Of a stretch of DNA of 64,000 nt, positions 27,293 through 35,727 are shown piece after piece. Origin of the DNA: CAWCWN01 sp963799245 (GTDB taxonomy: Bacteria > Chloroflexota > Ktedonobacteria > Ktedonobacterales > Ktedonobacteraceae). Where the stretch lies: positions 2,356,001 through 2,420,000 of the forward strand of contig CAWCWN010000003.1 in assembly GCA_963799245.1 (NCBI GenBank). The letters run 5' to 3'. How positions within the stretch are numbered: the first letter of the stretch is position 1; the number at the start of each line of letters is the position of its first letter. The position numbers and the translations under genes were made by a program. The notes under the pieces are model-generated. The model saw only the letters and a program-made list of their open reading frames with translations. It did not search any database and was not told the origin of the DNA.

Positions 27293-27299
27293 TGACTTC
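27293..27299. other. attR core
   Basis: TGACTTC, same as at 12421. Element half-site ATTGTGTTTT lies to its left, host SRPBCC codons (CCAAAATTTATGAG) to its right. Confidence 0.75.
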
Positions 27300-27986
27300 C
27301 CAAAATTTATGAGTTTTGTGAAGGAGGTTACCTATTACGATAACCAGCGCAGCCACTGGGTCGCCTCGGTATTCGGGCAGCACCAATGGGACGCCATTAA
27401 CGAAGGCTGGGTAGAGGACCAGCAGATCGGTTGGCGCGCGACCGACGGCCTGGAGAATACTGGCCGCGTCCCATTTCGGCCGCTCGGGGCCAACCAGACG
27501 CAGGTAGACGTGTTCGTTAACTACAACCCGCCTGCCGGCTTGCTTGGAGATGTTGGTGAAAAGTTAGGCGCAGGTAGTCGTTTCGAGAACGTCTTACAGC
27601 ACGACCTGGACAACTTTGCGCGTATGGTTGAGCAGTCGCCCGCTGGCGCGCTCGATCCTGCCTCATCCAACTACCTGTTCCAGGGAGATAGCGCCGCAGC
27701 AAAAGGTGCCACCACCAGCCGCCAGGATGTGACCATGGGCAATTCTATTGAGAACTCCCCCAGTAACCCTGGAGCCGGGGGTGCGAGTACCTATACAAGC
27801 GATGCGCGCAGCAGCTTGAGCCCGGCCGCCACTGGCAGCGCCGAGGACGCGCTTGATCGACCCATTCTGGACCAGGACATCATCAACGAGCCGCCGCATA
27901 CGGTCGGTACGGGCGTGCGCCAGCAAGGGACACCGAGCGAGCAGGGCGCTGGATCCTCTGAGGAGAGGGATACGCGCAAGCCATGA
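27300..27986 (+). pseudogene. SRPBCC gene, 3' part
   Basis: 228 codons continuing the gene begun at 12329: PKFMSFVKEVTYYDNQRSH, EDQQIGWRATDG, DVGEKLGAGSRFEN, GALDPASSNYLF, then about 100 residues of low-complexity tail rich in Ser, Gly, Asp and Glu up to EERDTRKP. The open frame extends back into the element to 27063, but that N-terminus is an accident of the junction: it has no SRPBCC features. A strong terminator follows at 28018. Confidence 0.92.
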
Positions 27987-28017
27987 TGCCGCCAGGGCTG
28001 ACATCATGGAAGCCAGG

Positions 28018-28058
28018 CGCGCCTCTCCACGAGGAAAATCTGGAGAGGCGCGTTTTTT
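28018..28058 (+). terminator. intrinsic terminator of the SRPBCC gene
   Basis: CGCGCCTCTCC and GGAGAGGCGCG form a perfect 11-bp stem with a 13-nt loop, followed by six T. Lies 31 bp after the stop. Confidence 0.93.
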
Positions 28059-28126
28059 AGCTCTCCAGGCTGTGCTGCCCTCGCTTGAAGCCATGAGAAG
28101 TGAATTTTCATATATACAATATTGAC

Positions 28127-28155
28127 TTGACTTTTTAGATACATGATGGTATACT
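28127..28155 (+). promoter_or_regulatory. strong sigma-70-type promoter
   Basis: TTGACT (28127-28132), 17-bp spacer, TATACT (28150-28155). Near-consensus, and placed about 115 bp before a very short ORF with a good ribosome site. Confidence 0.75.
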
Positions 28156-28161
28156 TATTTA

Positions 28162-28272
28162 TGTTCATTGGTAGATCTGGAAAATTCCAGAGCACCGGGA
28201 CGCTTCCAGGGAAACGAAAAGACCCTGGCACAGGGCGAAGGCCTTGCATTGGTAATTCCGAAAGGAGATTTT
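28162..28272 (+). ncRNA. structured 5' leader, possible cis-regulatory RNA
   Basis: Predicted transcript between the promoter and the short ORF. Stems visible: CTGGAA/TTCCAG near 28174-28187 and CCAGGG/CCCTGG at about 28206-28229. GCATTGGTAATTCC repeats an upstream ATTGGTAGATC sequence. No known riboswitch class fits. The RNA could be a leader or an independent small RNA. Confidence 0.4.
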
Positions 28273-28332
28273 ATGTCGCCAATGAAGAAACCAATACGCC
28301 TGTTTGGGATGGTCTTTCAGATTGACAAGTAG
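28273..28332 (+). CDS. 19-codon ORF behind a strong promoter
   Basis: MSPMKKPIRLFGMVFQIDK with AAAGGAG 7 nt upstream. Too short to judge by composition. Downstream GCCCGTGCAGGCGGGC forms a short hairpin 5 bp after the stop, then no gene on this strand until 32018. Could be a signalling or leader peptide, or a decoy. Support is the promoter and ribosome site only. Confidence 0.4.
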   Translation: MSPMKKPIRLFGMVFQIDK

Positions 28333-28559
28333 TGCCCGTGCAGGCGGGCTTCCGAGCCTCTGAGCGTCTGTCCAGTACCTGAAAATTACCGCTTCTATTC
28401 TGAAATTTGTCTAGAAAAGCAGGTTAGATGACGACCTACGTCACAGGTCTGGTGGAGGTAAGCAGGGGATTTGTGAAGGGCATTCTGGATTATCTTGCCC
28501 TTTTTGAGCATATAACTCGGTTGACGTGACACGGGAGTTGTGCAGAAAAAAACAGACAC

Positions 28560-28592
28560 ACAAGGACTGGATAGCACTTATCCAGTCCTTGT
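28560..28592 (-). terminator. terminator of mnmA-lepA (possibly bidirectional)
   Basis: ACAAGGACTGGATA pairs perfectly with TATCCAGTCCTTGT (14 bp, 5-nt loop). On the minus strand a T7 run follows 9 nt later. Located 47 bp past the lepA stop. Confidence 0.8.
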
Positions 28593-28638
28593 TGCTATTA
28601 TCGGCGCCCTGGCCGCCGCGCCGCCTGAGCCGGTCCTG

Positions 28639-30444
28639 CTAATCGTCAAGCGAGAGTACCGCCATGAAGGCCTCCTGCGGAATCTCGACGTTGCCCACCA
28701 TCTTGAGGCGCTTTTTGCCCTCTTTTTGCTTTTCCAGCAGTTTGCGTTTACGACTGATGTCGCCACCGTAACACTTGGCAAGCACGTCTTTGCGCACAGC
28801 TTTGACCGTCTCGCGCGCGATGACGCGTGAGCCGATGGCGGCCTGGACGGGGACCTCAAACAGCTGGCGTGGGATCAGGCTGCGCAGCTTCTCAACGAGG
28901 GTGCGCCCCTGGTGATACGCCTTGTCGCGGTGCAAGATCAATGAGAGGGCGTCGACCGGGTAGCCGTTGACCAGTATATCAAGTTTGACCAGGTCCGCCT
29001 CGTGGTAGCCGCCGAAGCTATAATCGAGCGAGGCGTAACCCTGGGTTCGCGACTTGAGATGGTCGTAGAAATCAACAATCAGCTCCGCCAGCGGCATGGC
29101 GTAGGACAGCAGGACGCGCTCCGCTTCGATGTACTTCATCTCCTTAAAACTTCCACGACGCGAGGTCACCAGGTCCATAATGGTGCCGATATAGCGCGAG
29201 GGTGTGAAGATCGAAATGTCCATCCACGGCTCTTCGATCTTCTCAATATCTCCGGAGGCGGGAAAATCCGAGGGATTATCCACCTTGACCATCGTGCCAT
29301 TGGTCGGCGTCACATAGTATTCCACGCTGGGGGCGGTCGCCAGGATATCCAGGTTATACTCGCGTTCCAGGCGCTCCTGCACGATCTCCATGTGCAGCAG
29401 GCCCAGGAAGCCGCAGCGGAAACCAAAACCAAGGGCATTCGATGTCTCGGGCTCATAGGAGAGCGCGGCATCGTTTAATTTGAGTCGCTCCAGGGCGTCA
29501 CGCAGCAGTGGATAGTCGCTGCCCTCCACCGGGTAAATACCAGCGAAGACCATCGGTTTGGCTGGTTTGTAGCCGGGCAGGGCCTCGACCTGCCCCAGGG
29601 CAGAGGGCGTGGTCACGGTATCGCCGACACGGCAGTCTTTGACATGCTTGAAGCCTGTCGCGATATAGCCGACTTCGCCCGTTGTCAGCGTAGCAGTAGA
29701 GATCAGGCGCGGCTGGAAATAGCCCGTCTCCAGAAGCTCGGTCGTGCTGCCGGTCGCCATCATGGCTATACGCTCGTTGGTCTGTAGCTGGCCGTCGACG
29801 ACGCGCACATAGGCGATGACGCCCTTGTATGAGTCATAGTGCGAGTCAAATACAAGGGCGCGCAAAGGCTTAGCAGGCAGTCCTCTGGGCGGTGGGATCG
29901 TCTTGACTACCGCTTCGAGGATCTCGCGTGTGCCGATACCCTCCTTGGCCGAGGCAAGGATACACTCCTCCGCAGGAATACCGATGACATCTTCTACTTC
30001 CTGGATGACGCGCTCGGGATCGGCACTTGGCAGGTCAATTTTATTGATGACGGGAATGATAGTCAGATCAGCTTCTACCGCCAGGTAGAGGTTTGCCAGC
30101 GTTTGCGCCTCAATGCCTTGAGCGGAGTCGATAACGAGCAGCGTACCTTCACAGGCCGCCAGGCTGCGCGAGACCTCGTAGGTGAAGTCTACGTGACCGG
30201 GGGTGTCGATCAGGTTCAATTCATATTCTTCACCGTCCAGGGCCGTGTAGTGCATGCGCACAGCCTGAGCCTTGATGGTAATGCCTTTTTCGCGCTCCAG
30301 GTCCATCTGGTCAAGGGTCTGCTCCATCAATTCACGTTTGGAGACGGTGCCTGTGAATTCAAGCAGGCGATCCGCCAGGGTCGATTTGCCATGGTCGATA
30401 TGGGCGATAATGCAGAAATTCCTGATATGGTTTTGATCGGTCAT
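28639..30444 (-). CDS. lepA: elongation factor 4 (LepA), ribosomal back-translocase GTPase
   Basis: 601 residues. G1 AHIDHGKST, switch region REKGITIKAQ, G3 DTPGHVD, G4 NKIDLP, then EF-G-like domains and the LepA C-terminal domain ending EAFMAVLSLDD. Binds ribosomes and influences elongation and initiation under stress. The start is ATG 30444, overlapping the mnmA stop by four bases (ATGA), so the two are translationally coupled. An in-frame start seven codons earlier lies inside mnmA and is less likely. Terminator hairpin at 28560-28592. Confidence 0.98.
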   Translation of the reverse strand: MTDQNHIRNFCIIAHIDHGKSTLADRLLEFTGTVSKRELMEQTLDQMDLEREKGITIKAQAVRMHYTALDGEEYELNLIDTPGHVDFTYEVSRSLAACEGTLLVIDSAQGIEAQTLANLYLAVEADLTIIPVINKIDLPSADPERVIQEVEDVIGIPAEECILASAKEGIGTREILEAVVKTIPPPRGLPAKPLRALVFDSHYDSYKGVIAYVRVVDGQLQTNERIAMMATGSTTELLETGYFQPRLISTATLTTGEVGYIATGFKHVKDCRVGDTVTTPSALGQVEALPGYKPAKPMVFAGIYPVEGSDYPLLRDALERLKLNDAALSYEPETSNALGFGFRCGFLGLLHMEIVQERLEREYNLDILATAPSVEYYVTPTNGTMVKVDNPSDFPASGDIEKIEEPWMDISIFTPSRYIGTIMDLVTSRRGSFKEMKYIEAERVLLSYAMPLAELIVDFYDHLKSRTQGYASLDYSFGGYHEADLVKLDILVNGYPVDALSLILHRDKAYHQGRTLVEKLRSLIPRQLFEVPVQAAIGSRVIARETVKAVRKDVLAKCYGGDISRKRKLLEKQKEGKKRLKMVGNVEIPQEAFMAVLSLDD

Positions 30445-31586
30445 TCTTCGATTATTCCTCCGCACAACACCTCATCACCGTCATCGCCGCCATAGAAGAC
30501 GGCTGCCTGTCCGGGTGTGATGGCACGCTGTGGTCGTGAGAGTGTCACATTCACACGCTTTCCCTCCAGGGGAGTCACAAGGGCCTCCTGCTCGGGTGCT
30601 TTGTAGCGCACGCGGACCCTGGCCGCGAATGGCTGAGCCGGGACCTCGCCGCTGACATAGTGCATGTTCCCGACGGTAAACTCCGTCTTGTCGAGTTTCT
30701 CCGCCGGACCAACGATCAGGGCATTACTCGCAGGATCGATTTTCAGCACGTGCAGAGGCTCCTGAGAGGCCAGGCCCAGACCTTTGCGCTGGCCGATGGT
30801 GTAGAATGCGAGGCCGCTGTGCCGTCCCAGGGATTTGCCAGCCAGGTCATAGATAGGTCCAGGCCGCGGCAGTGCCGCGGCCACGGCGGCAGGCTCGTCC
30901 GCTAACTCTGCTGACGCTCCGGCTGCGTAGCGCTGAATAAAGCCGCGATAATCGTTCTGCGCGACGAAGCAGATCTCCTGGCTCTCTGCCTTGGTCGCCA
31001 CCGTCATACCCCGCTCGGCTGCCATAGCGCGTACCTGTGGCTTTGTATACTCCCCCAGGGGGAAACAGGCATGGGCGAGCTGCTGCTGATTGAGCACATG
31101 CAGAACGTAGGACTGGTCCTTGCCAGGGTCGACGCCTCGCCGCAGTCGACGCTTACTGCTGAGCGGGTGGTCGTCGACCCGCACGTAGTGACCCGTGGCC
31201 ATGTAATCCGCATCCAGGGCGAGGGCACGGTTGAGCATCACGGTAAAACGGATGTGGCGATTGCAGGTCAGACAGGGATTGGGTGTGCGGCCGGCTACAT
31301 ACTCCTCGTAGAACATATCAACAACCGTATGCTTGAATTCTTGCTCGACGTTGATCATGTAGAAAGGTATATCAAGCATACGCGCGACCCGCCTGGCATC
31401 GTCAACCGCCTCCAGGGAGCAGCATTTATTTTGTACCACTCGTTCAATGCCGTCATCTGCAATGACGCCTGGTTCCGCCCAGAGGCGTAACATAATACCG
31501 ATGACCTCATGGCCCTGCTCTTTCAGTAAGGCGGCAGCGACCGAGCTATCCACGCCGCCGCTCATTGCGACGACTATTCTCGCCAT
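30441..31586 (-). CDS. mnmA: tRNA-specific 2-thiouridylase MnmA
   Basis: 381 residues. Adenylates and thiolates U34 of Lys, Glu and Gln tRNAs. PP-loop VAMSGGVDSSVAAALL at the N-terminus, catalytic cysteines in TPNPCLTCNRHIRF and SQEICFVAQND, plus LNQQQLAHACFPLGEYTK typical of the family. GAGGAG upstream of ATG. First gene of the mnmA-lepA operon, with a promoter at about 31700 and a terminator-like hairpin in its leader. The linkage of two translation-fidelity genes is sensible. Confidence 0.98.
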   Translation of the reverse strand: MARIVVAMSGGVDSSVAAALLKEQGHEVIGIMLRLWAEPGVIADDGIERVVQNKCCSLEAVDDARRVARMLDIPFYMINVEQEFKHTVVDMFYEEYVAGRTPNPCLTCNRHIRFTVMLNRALALDADYMATGHYVRVDDHPLSSKRRLRRGVDPGKDQSYVLHVLNQQQLAHACFPLGEYTKPQVRAMAAERGMTVATKAESQEICFVAQNDYRGFIQRYAAGASAELADEPAAVAAALPRPGPIYDLAGKSLGRHSGLAFYTIGQRKGLGLASQEPLHVLKIDPASNALIVGPAEKLDKTEFTVGNMHYVSGEVPAQPFAARVRVRYKAPEQEALVTPLEGKRVNVTLSRPQRAITPGQAAVFYGGDDGDEVLCGGIIEE

Positions 31587-31640
31587 GCTAATCTGCTCCT
31601 CTAGCTTGCGTGCTGGTAATATATATAGGTGGGTAAGTAG

Positions 31641-31667
31641 AAAAAAGGACTAGCCACCGGGCTAGTC
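31641..31667 (-). terminator. attenuator-like hairpin in the mnmA leader
   Basis: On the minus strand GACTAGCC-CGGT-GGCTAGTC is followed by C and six T. It lies between the predicted promoter and mnmA, so it would end most transcripts early unless an alternative fold forms; CATGT/ACATG just upstream could take part. Confidence 0.65.
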
Positions 31668-31697
31668 TTATGCTGTGCCATGTGCTGCAACATGTTC

Positions 31698-31703
31698 ATT
31701 ATA
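31698..31703 (-). promoter_or_regulatory. -10 box of mnmA-lepA promoter
   Basis: TGCTATAAT on the minus strand, an extended -10. The -35 (TTTCTT, 17 bp upstream) is weak. Start expected near 31691. Confidence 0.55.
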
Positions 31704-31709
31704 GCATAC

Positions 31710-32017
31710 CCGGCGGAATAAAGAAAAGTGCCCGCCTAGGTTGCCTGCTGATTTGATACCCCAATGGGGCTAGAGGAGTCATAGTTCGCGGCGGGGGTGA
31801 GAGCTGCATTGCGAGCCGCCAGGCAAGTTTAATCTAGACAAGGAATAGATTAAGAACTATAATGTCCCTAATGAACGAAAATCATCCAGCGCGTGGCGAT
31901 GGGACGAGTGGGGTAAAGCGAGTAAGGGTTGCGTTACGTGTGAGAACTAGTCTATTCTAGTAGATGCCCCGGGAGGCTGAGCCTCTCCCAGGTCTAGCGG
32001 GCAAGGAGTGATGAAGA
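31710..32017. other. divergent spacer, no gene seen
   Basis: Lies between the mnmA promoter and the plus-strand gene at 32018; AAGGAG at 32005 is that gene's ribosome site. Otherwise nothing recognised. Confidence 0.4.
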
Positions 32018-32539
32018 ATGCCAAAGAAGAGCACGCCTGCGCGAGGCGGAGCGCAGCGCAATAAGCCAAGAGTCCAGAAGAGTTTTGAACTGGTGCGTGA
32101 GACCCCTGACCAAATTTCAGCTGAGCAAGAAGCTGAGATGGAGGACACGGCCAGTCCTGAAGAGGAGGCCGTAGGTCTTGAGGCCGCGCCTGTGAGCGTA
32201 TCCACAATGGCCGCTCCAGAGCCAAAGAAGGCTGCCAGCAGCGCGCCAAAACGGGTCCAGGCGGCGGTAAAGAACGAAAGCCCCGAGACCAGGGTCCTCG
32301 CGGAGACGCCGGCACCAGATGTGGAGAGGGCGAGCGCCGCCCCTAAAGGCAGCGCCGCTGCCCGCCTGGCGGCTCGTCGCCAGTCTGCGCAAAAAGCGCA
32401 GCAGCGTAACGCTGCCACTTTGATTACCTCTGAGCACTATGTGTATGTGCGCAGAGACCTGATTTTTATTGCGATTCTGGCGCTCATTATGTTCTCCATT
32501 ATCATCATCCTCCATTTTGTGCCCGGCATAGGTTCCTAG
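32018..32539 (+). CDS. hypothetical protein, disordered with C-terminal membrane anchor
   Basis: 173 residues. The first 135 are Ala/Pro/Glu/Lys-rich and probably unstructured. A single hydrophobic helix (LIFIAILALIMFSIIIIL) ends 8 residues before the C-terminus: tail-anchored topology with the bulk in the cytoplasm. No domain. Ribosome site AAGGAG. Followed by a terminator. A second gene with the same plan is at 38992-39495. Confidence 0.7.
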   Translation: MPKKSTPARGGAQRNKPRVQKSFELVRETPDQISAEQEAEMEDTASPEEEAVGLEAAPVSVSTMAAPEPKKAASSAPKRVQAAVKNESPETRVLAETPAPDVERASAAPKGSAAARLAARRQSAQKAQQRNAATLITSEHYVYVRRDLIFIAILALIMFSIIIILHFVPGIGS

Positions 32540-32588
32540 CGCGCAGGCGGCGCGGACAGCTGAAAAAGTGTGGGCAGGCGATAGAAGA

Positions 32589-32625
32589 AAGAAGCACCGG
32601 CCTCATGTGTTACGGTGCTTCTTTT
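32589..32625 (+). terminator. intrinsic terminator
   Basis: AAGAAGCACCG and CGGTGCTTCTT form an 11-bp stem with 13-nt loop ending in TTTT. Ends the gene at 32018-32539. Confidence 0.88.
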
Positions 32626-32690
32626 ATATTGCTGCGGGTGGCTTTTGTAGAGACCGGATAGTCCTCAATGCCATATATGCGAAGGTCTGT

Positions 32691-32972
32691 CTAATGTACG
32701 AGCGGGCTGGTACCTAGACCGGCAGGAATACCGTGACGGTGAGCTGCTGGAATAGTTACGCCCAGAACGCGCTGCATGGCCATTGTGTGGCAGCAGTCGC
32801 CCCAGTCTTGGAAGAAACGACAGGTACAGGACCATTCACCATCGTCGAAAACAGTGGTGTGTAGATCGTTCTCTCCCCGGAACGTTGCTTCAAAGCGGGT
32901 AAACTGGATCCGCTCGGGTTCTTCCGCATAACGCTTGGCTTTTGCGATCTTGTTGATCATACTTGAGTTCAT
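32691..32972 (-). CDS. SWIM-type zinc-finger small protein
   Basis: 93 residues. The motif CTCRFFQDWGDCCHTMAMQ gives C-x-C and C-x-H, the SWIM pattern for zinc binding and protein or DNA contact. The N-terminus (MINKIAKAKRYAEEPERIQF) matches the stretch commonly seen before SWIM domains. AAGGAG precedes ATG. No partner gene (SWIM domains often accompany SNF2 helicases) is adjacent. Confidence 0.8.
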   Translation of the reverse strand: MNSSMINKIAKAKRYAEEPERIQFTRFEATFRGENDLHTTVFDDGEWSCTCRFFQDWGDCCHTMAMQRVLGVTIPAAHRHGIPAGLGTSPLVH

Positions 32973-33871
32973 GATCGGTGCACTCCTTATAATTTAGCAA
33001 CCACTCCGTGTCCACTCTTCGTTCGCACTGCACGCTCCTGGGAGCGTAGCTTTCATCGGTCGCGCATCTGGTGGGTCAGTATTTTTACATCTAATCCAGT
33101 GCGGTCAGGTTGGTTATCTGTCAGAAGCGTTATCCAGCATGGGCCGGATACGTTAACGATTGACTCCCTCCTTTCACGAGATAAATACGACGATCATGCT
33201 CAGAACATTAAACTGTGGCCCACATCATGAAGAAAGATCGATGAGCCCGGCATCCAGTGCGCGTTGCATAAAACGAGATAAAAAGAAAAACACCAGGGCA
33301 ATATTTCCCCAGTGTTTGTTTACGTTTCGCTGCCAGCCATCACTGCTTCTTTCAGTGATGCCACCTGTGATGCCAATGAATTTAATTCCATATTTTTATT
33401 TCAATCCCCATTCAGCCGAAGGACCGAATTAACGCCGGAGGTAATAAAAAACCCGGGCTTGAACTTGCAAACTTGGAAAACTTCTTTTTGATTGTGTTGA
33501 TTATACCATATGAATGCGGGAATGTCCATCCTAAACTGTGTGAAAATTCTGTAATCCGCTGGTCCCGCTGCTAAGAGAGGTATTTGTGAGAAGCACATGC
33601 CCCTGGCTCCAGCAGCGTGCGGGCAGCTTCGTCATCCCGGGTGGCAATAACAGCATCGCGGGCCTGAGGGAGGGCCTCTCGTAAGGCAGGTGATGAGCAA
33701 AAAATAGAAGGTAGCTCACAGCGGCAGTATTACCTGGCTCACGGTAATCGAGGCGCGCAAACTCTATACTTGTGGTGAAGCTCCTGATATACTGGCGTAG
33801 GCACAATTAAAGAAGAGCTTGAATGGTATGTTGCTTCAGCTTATTATGCTATTCTTCATTGGGAGGAAGAT
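32973..33871. other. long spacer with a possible gene remnant
   Basis: A weak terminator-like stem AACACCAGGG/CCCCAGTGTT lies near 33286-33315. On the minus strand a coding-like stretch reads ALREALPQARDAVIATRDD at about 33700-33640 and stops at 33571, but has no start or recognisable domain; it may be a decayed gene. GGGAGGAAG at 33861 belongs to the next gene. Confidence 0.35.
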
Positions 33872-35707
33872 GTGAAACGACGCGCTCGCAAGAATCTCTG
33901 GCACGCCTTGCAGTGTACGCTAGGTATCGCGCTGCTTGCTCTGTTGGCCAGCGCCTGCTCATTGCCAGGGTCCAATACGGCCATAGCCGCCCTGACCCCT
34001 TCACCCTCTACTGCGCGGCCGCACCCTGTCGGAGGTGAACCACCAGCTGTCGCTAACCTGCCCAGCGGGTCGCAGTTACCCGCGAACCAGGTCAAGCCTC
34101 TCACCTTCAACCTGCTTTACAGAGACGCTGCATTTGACCAGGAGGTCGCGCAGATCTATACACCGGCATCGCCGGCGTTTCATAAGTTCCTGACTCCGCA
34201 ACAGGTTGCGCAGCAGTTCGCGCCAAGCACTGTCCAGCAGCAGCAGGTGATAAGCTGGTTGACCAGTCAGGGGTTTACCGTCGATGCGACCAACCCCCTG
34301 CGCTCGTCGATCAAGGTCCATGCTACAATTGCTACGATAGAGCGGGCGCTGCATATCAGCATGCAGTCATTTACCATCGCCGGTCGCACCTTCTTTATGC
34401 CGCTTGGCACTCCAAGCATTAGCGACCCAAGCGCTGCCTTGATCTCGTCGGTGACCGGCCTGGATAATTTTGCGCTGCCTGCGTTCAAACCACCGTTTGG
34501 CCTGCAGTCTCAGAGCCTGACAAAGCCGTCGTATGCTGATTGCAGTGGCTACGGAGCGAATCAAAACCTGACGCGTGACAGGCTTGCGGGAGCCTACCAG
34601 CTGAAGCAGCTGTATGCGCAGGGCTTCAAAGGGCAGGGAATGACGATCGGGGTTGCCGAGTTCGGTGACGGATACGATCCGCAAGACCTGGCCACCTATA
34701 TGGCCTGCGCCGGCCTGCCTACCCCCAATGTGCAGAATATCAGTGTCAATGGCCAGCCCTCGTCCGGCCCCGGCCAGGGTGAAGCGATCATGGACCTGGA
34801 ACTGATTGCTGGCCTCGCGCCCCAGGCGACTATCCTCGATTATCAGACCGATGGCAATACAGCTTTTGCCCAGGACCTGGTCGACGTTTTTAATCGCGTC
34901 GCCTCTGATCACAAGGTCAACGTCCTGAGCATTAGCTATGGCGCCTATGAGAGCTCGTTTAGCGTCGCGGAGATGGCCGCCGTCAATAATAGCCTGCGCG
35001 TCCTGGCCGCGGAGGGCATCTCGGTCTTCATCAGCAGCGGTGACTGCGGCGCCTATACGCAGCGCATCCCGAACGTCGCGCAGGTCGCCTTCCCCGCCAG
35101 CGCCACCTATGCAATCGCCGTTGGTGGGACTCACCTGCAGGTGAACAGCAACAATGCGCGCACGAGTGAGACGACGTGGGGACCGGGAGACAACCTGCCG
35201 ATCTGTGCCAACGACTGGGGTAGCGGCGGTGGTGTGAGCCAGAATCCCGACTTCCAGCGGCCGGCCTGGCAGGTGGGTCCCGGCACGACCACGCACTTCG
35301 ATGGCACGGCGGAGCATGTCACGATCAGGCCACTGGACTTCGCCGCAACCGTTTACGCGCCTAATGGTCTGCGCCAGGTGCCGGATGTGGCCGCGGCAGC
35401 CTATCCCAATATCTCCGTCTACTACCAGGGGGCATGGACAAGTTCGGGTGGCACAAGCGCCGCAGCTCCCATCTGGGCGGCCGGGACACTGCTGGTCGAC
35501 CAGGCGCTGCAGACGCAGGGACATATGGCCATCGGCGGCGTGCCGGAAATCTACAGCATGGTCAATCATCCCGCTGGCCACCATCCCTTTAACGATATCA
35601 CCAGCGGAGCTAACATGTTCTACAGCGCGACGCAGGGGTGGGACTATACCACGGGCTGGGGCTCGCCAAACTTCAACGACATTTACCAGGTCGAATTGAG
35701 CGCATAG
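33872..35707 (+). CDS. sedolisin (peptidase S53) lipoprotein
   Basis: 611 residues, GTG start behind GGGAGGAAG. Lipoprotein signal (IALLALLASAC, Cys 29), Ala/Pro-rich linker, pro-domain (LTFNLLYRDAAFDQEVAQIY ... LRSSIKVHATIATIERAL), then the catalytic domain. Candidate catalytic Glu and Asp are in GEAIMDLELIAG (about 303-309), the Ser in SSGGTSAAAPIWA (about 526). The calcium site is in FNDITSGAN ... GWDYTTGWGSPN. These are acid proteases activated by removing the pro-domain. Exported and lipid-anchored. A likely nutrient protease in an organism that grows on polymers. Confidence 0.93.
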   Translation: MKRRARKNLWHALQCTLGIALLALLASACSLPGSNTAIAALTPSPSTARPHPVGGEPPAVANLPSGSQLPANQVKPLTFNLLYRDAAFDQEVAQIYTPASPAFHKFLTPQQVAQQFAPSTVQQQQVISWLTSQGFTVDATNPLRSSIKVHATIATIERALHISMQSFTIAGRTFFMPLGTPSISDPSAALISSVTGLDNFALPAFKPPFGLQSQSLTKPSYADCSGYGANQNLTRDRLAGAYQLKQLYAQGFKGQGMTIGVAEFGDGYDPQDLATYMACAGLPTPNVQNISVNGQPSSGPGQGEAIMDLELIAGLAPQATILDYQTDGNTAFAQDLVDVFNRVASDHKVNVLSISYGAYESSFSVAEMAAVNNSLRVLAAEGISVFISSGDCGAYTQRIPNVAQVAFPASATYAIAVGGTHLQVNSNNARTSETTWGPGDNLPICANDWGSGGGVSQNPDFQRPAWQVGPGTTTHFDGTAEHVTIRPLDFAATVYAPNGLRQVPDVAAAAYPNISVYYQGAWTSSGGTSAAAPIWAAGTLLVDQALQTQGHMAIGGVPEIYSMVNHPAGHHPFNDITSGANMFYSATQGWDYTTGWGSPNFNDIYQVELSA

Positions 35708-35727
35708 CGCCGTCCCGTCGCTCTTGC

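Larger units (their letters stand above)
12421..27299. mobile_element. serine-recombinase integrative element inside a SRPBCC gene
   Basis: About 14.9 kb bounded by TGACTTC at 12421-12427 and 27293-27299. The flanks together form one SRPBCC gene. A large serine recombinase lies directly at the left end, reading outward, and three excisionase-like HTH genes lie within. Joining the two ends yields a 36-bp near-palindrome (16-bp arms, 13 matches, around CTCA), as expected for a serine integrase attP. The element has itself collected IS701, IS630, IS5, IS1182 and IS256 copies and has a broken recombinase, so it is probably stranded. No conjugation, relaxase or replication gene was recognised, so its transfer mode is unknown. 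Confidence 0.85.

Noticed and set aside
27063..27299. N-terminal extension of the 3' SRPBCC frame
   Set aside because: The extension lies in the element and has no SRPBCC features; it is open by chance across attR.
12421..27299. Prophage or conjugative element label
   Set aside because: No capsid, portal, relaxase, coupling protein or mating-pore gene was recognised in the interval.
28190..28272. c-di-GMP-I riboswitch before the 19-codon ORF
   Set aside because: GGGACGC and GCACAGGGC strings occur but in the reverse order of the GEMM consensus, and the stems do not match.
34367..35584. 405-codon minus-strand frame
   Set aside because: Antisense shadow of the sedolisin in GC-rich DNA; no motif or ribosome site.
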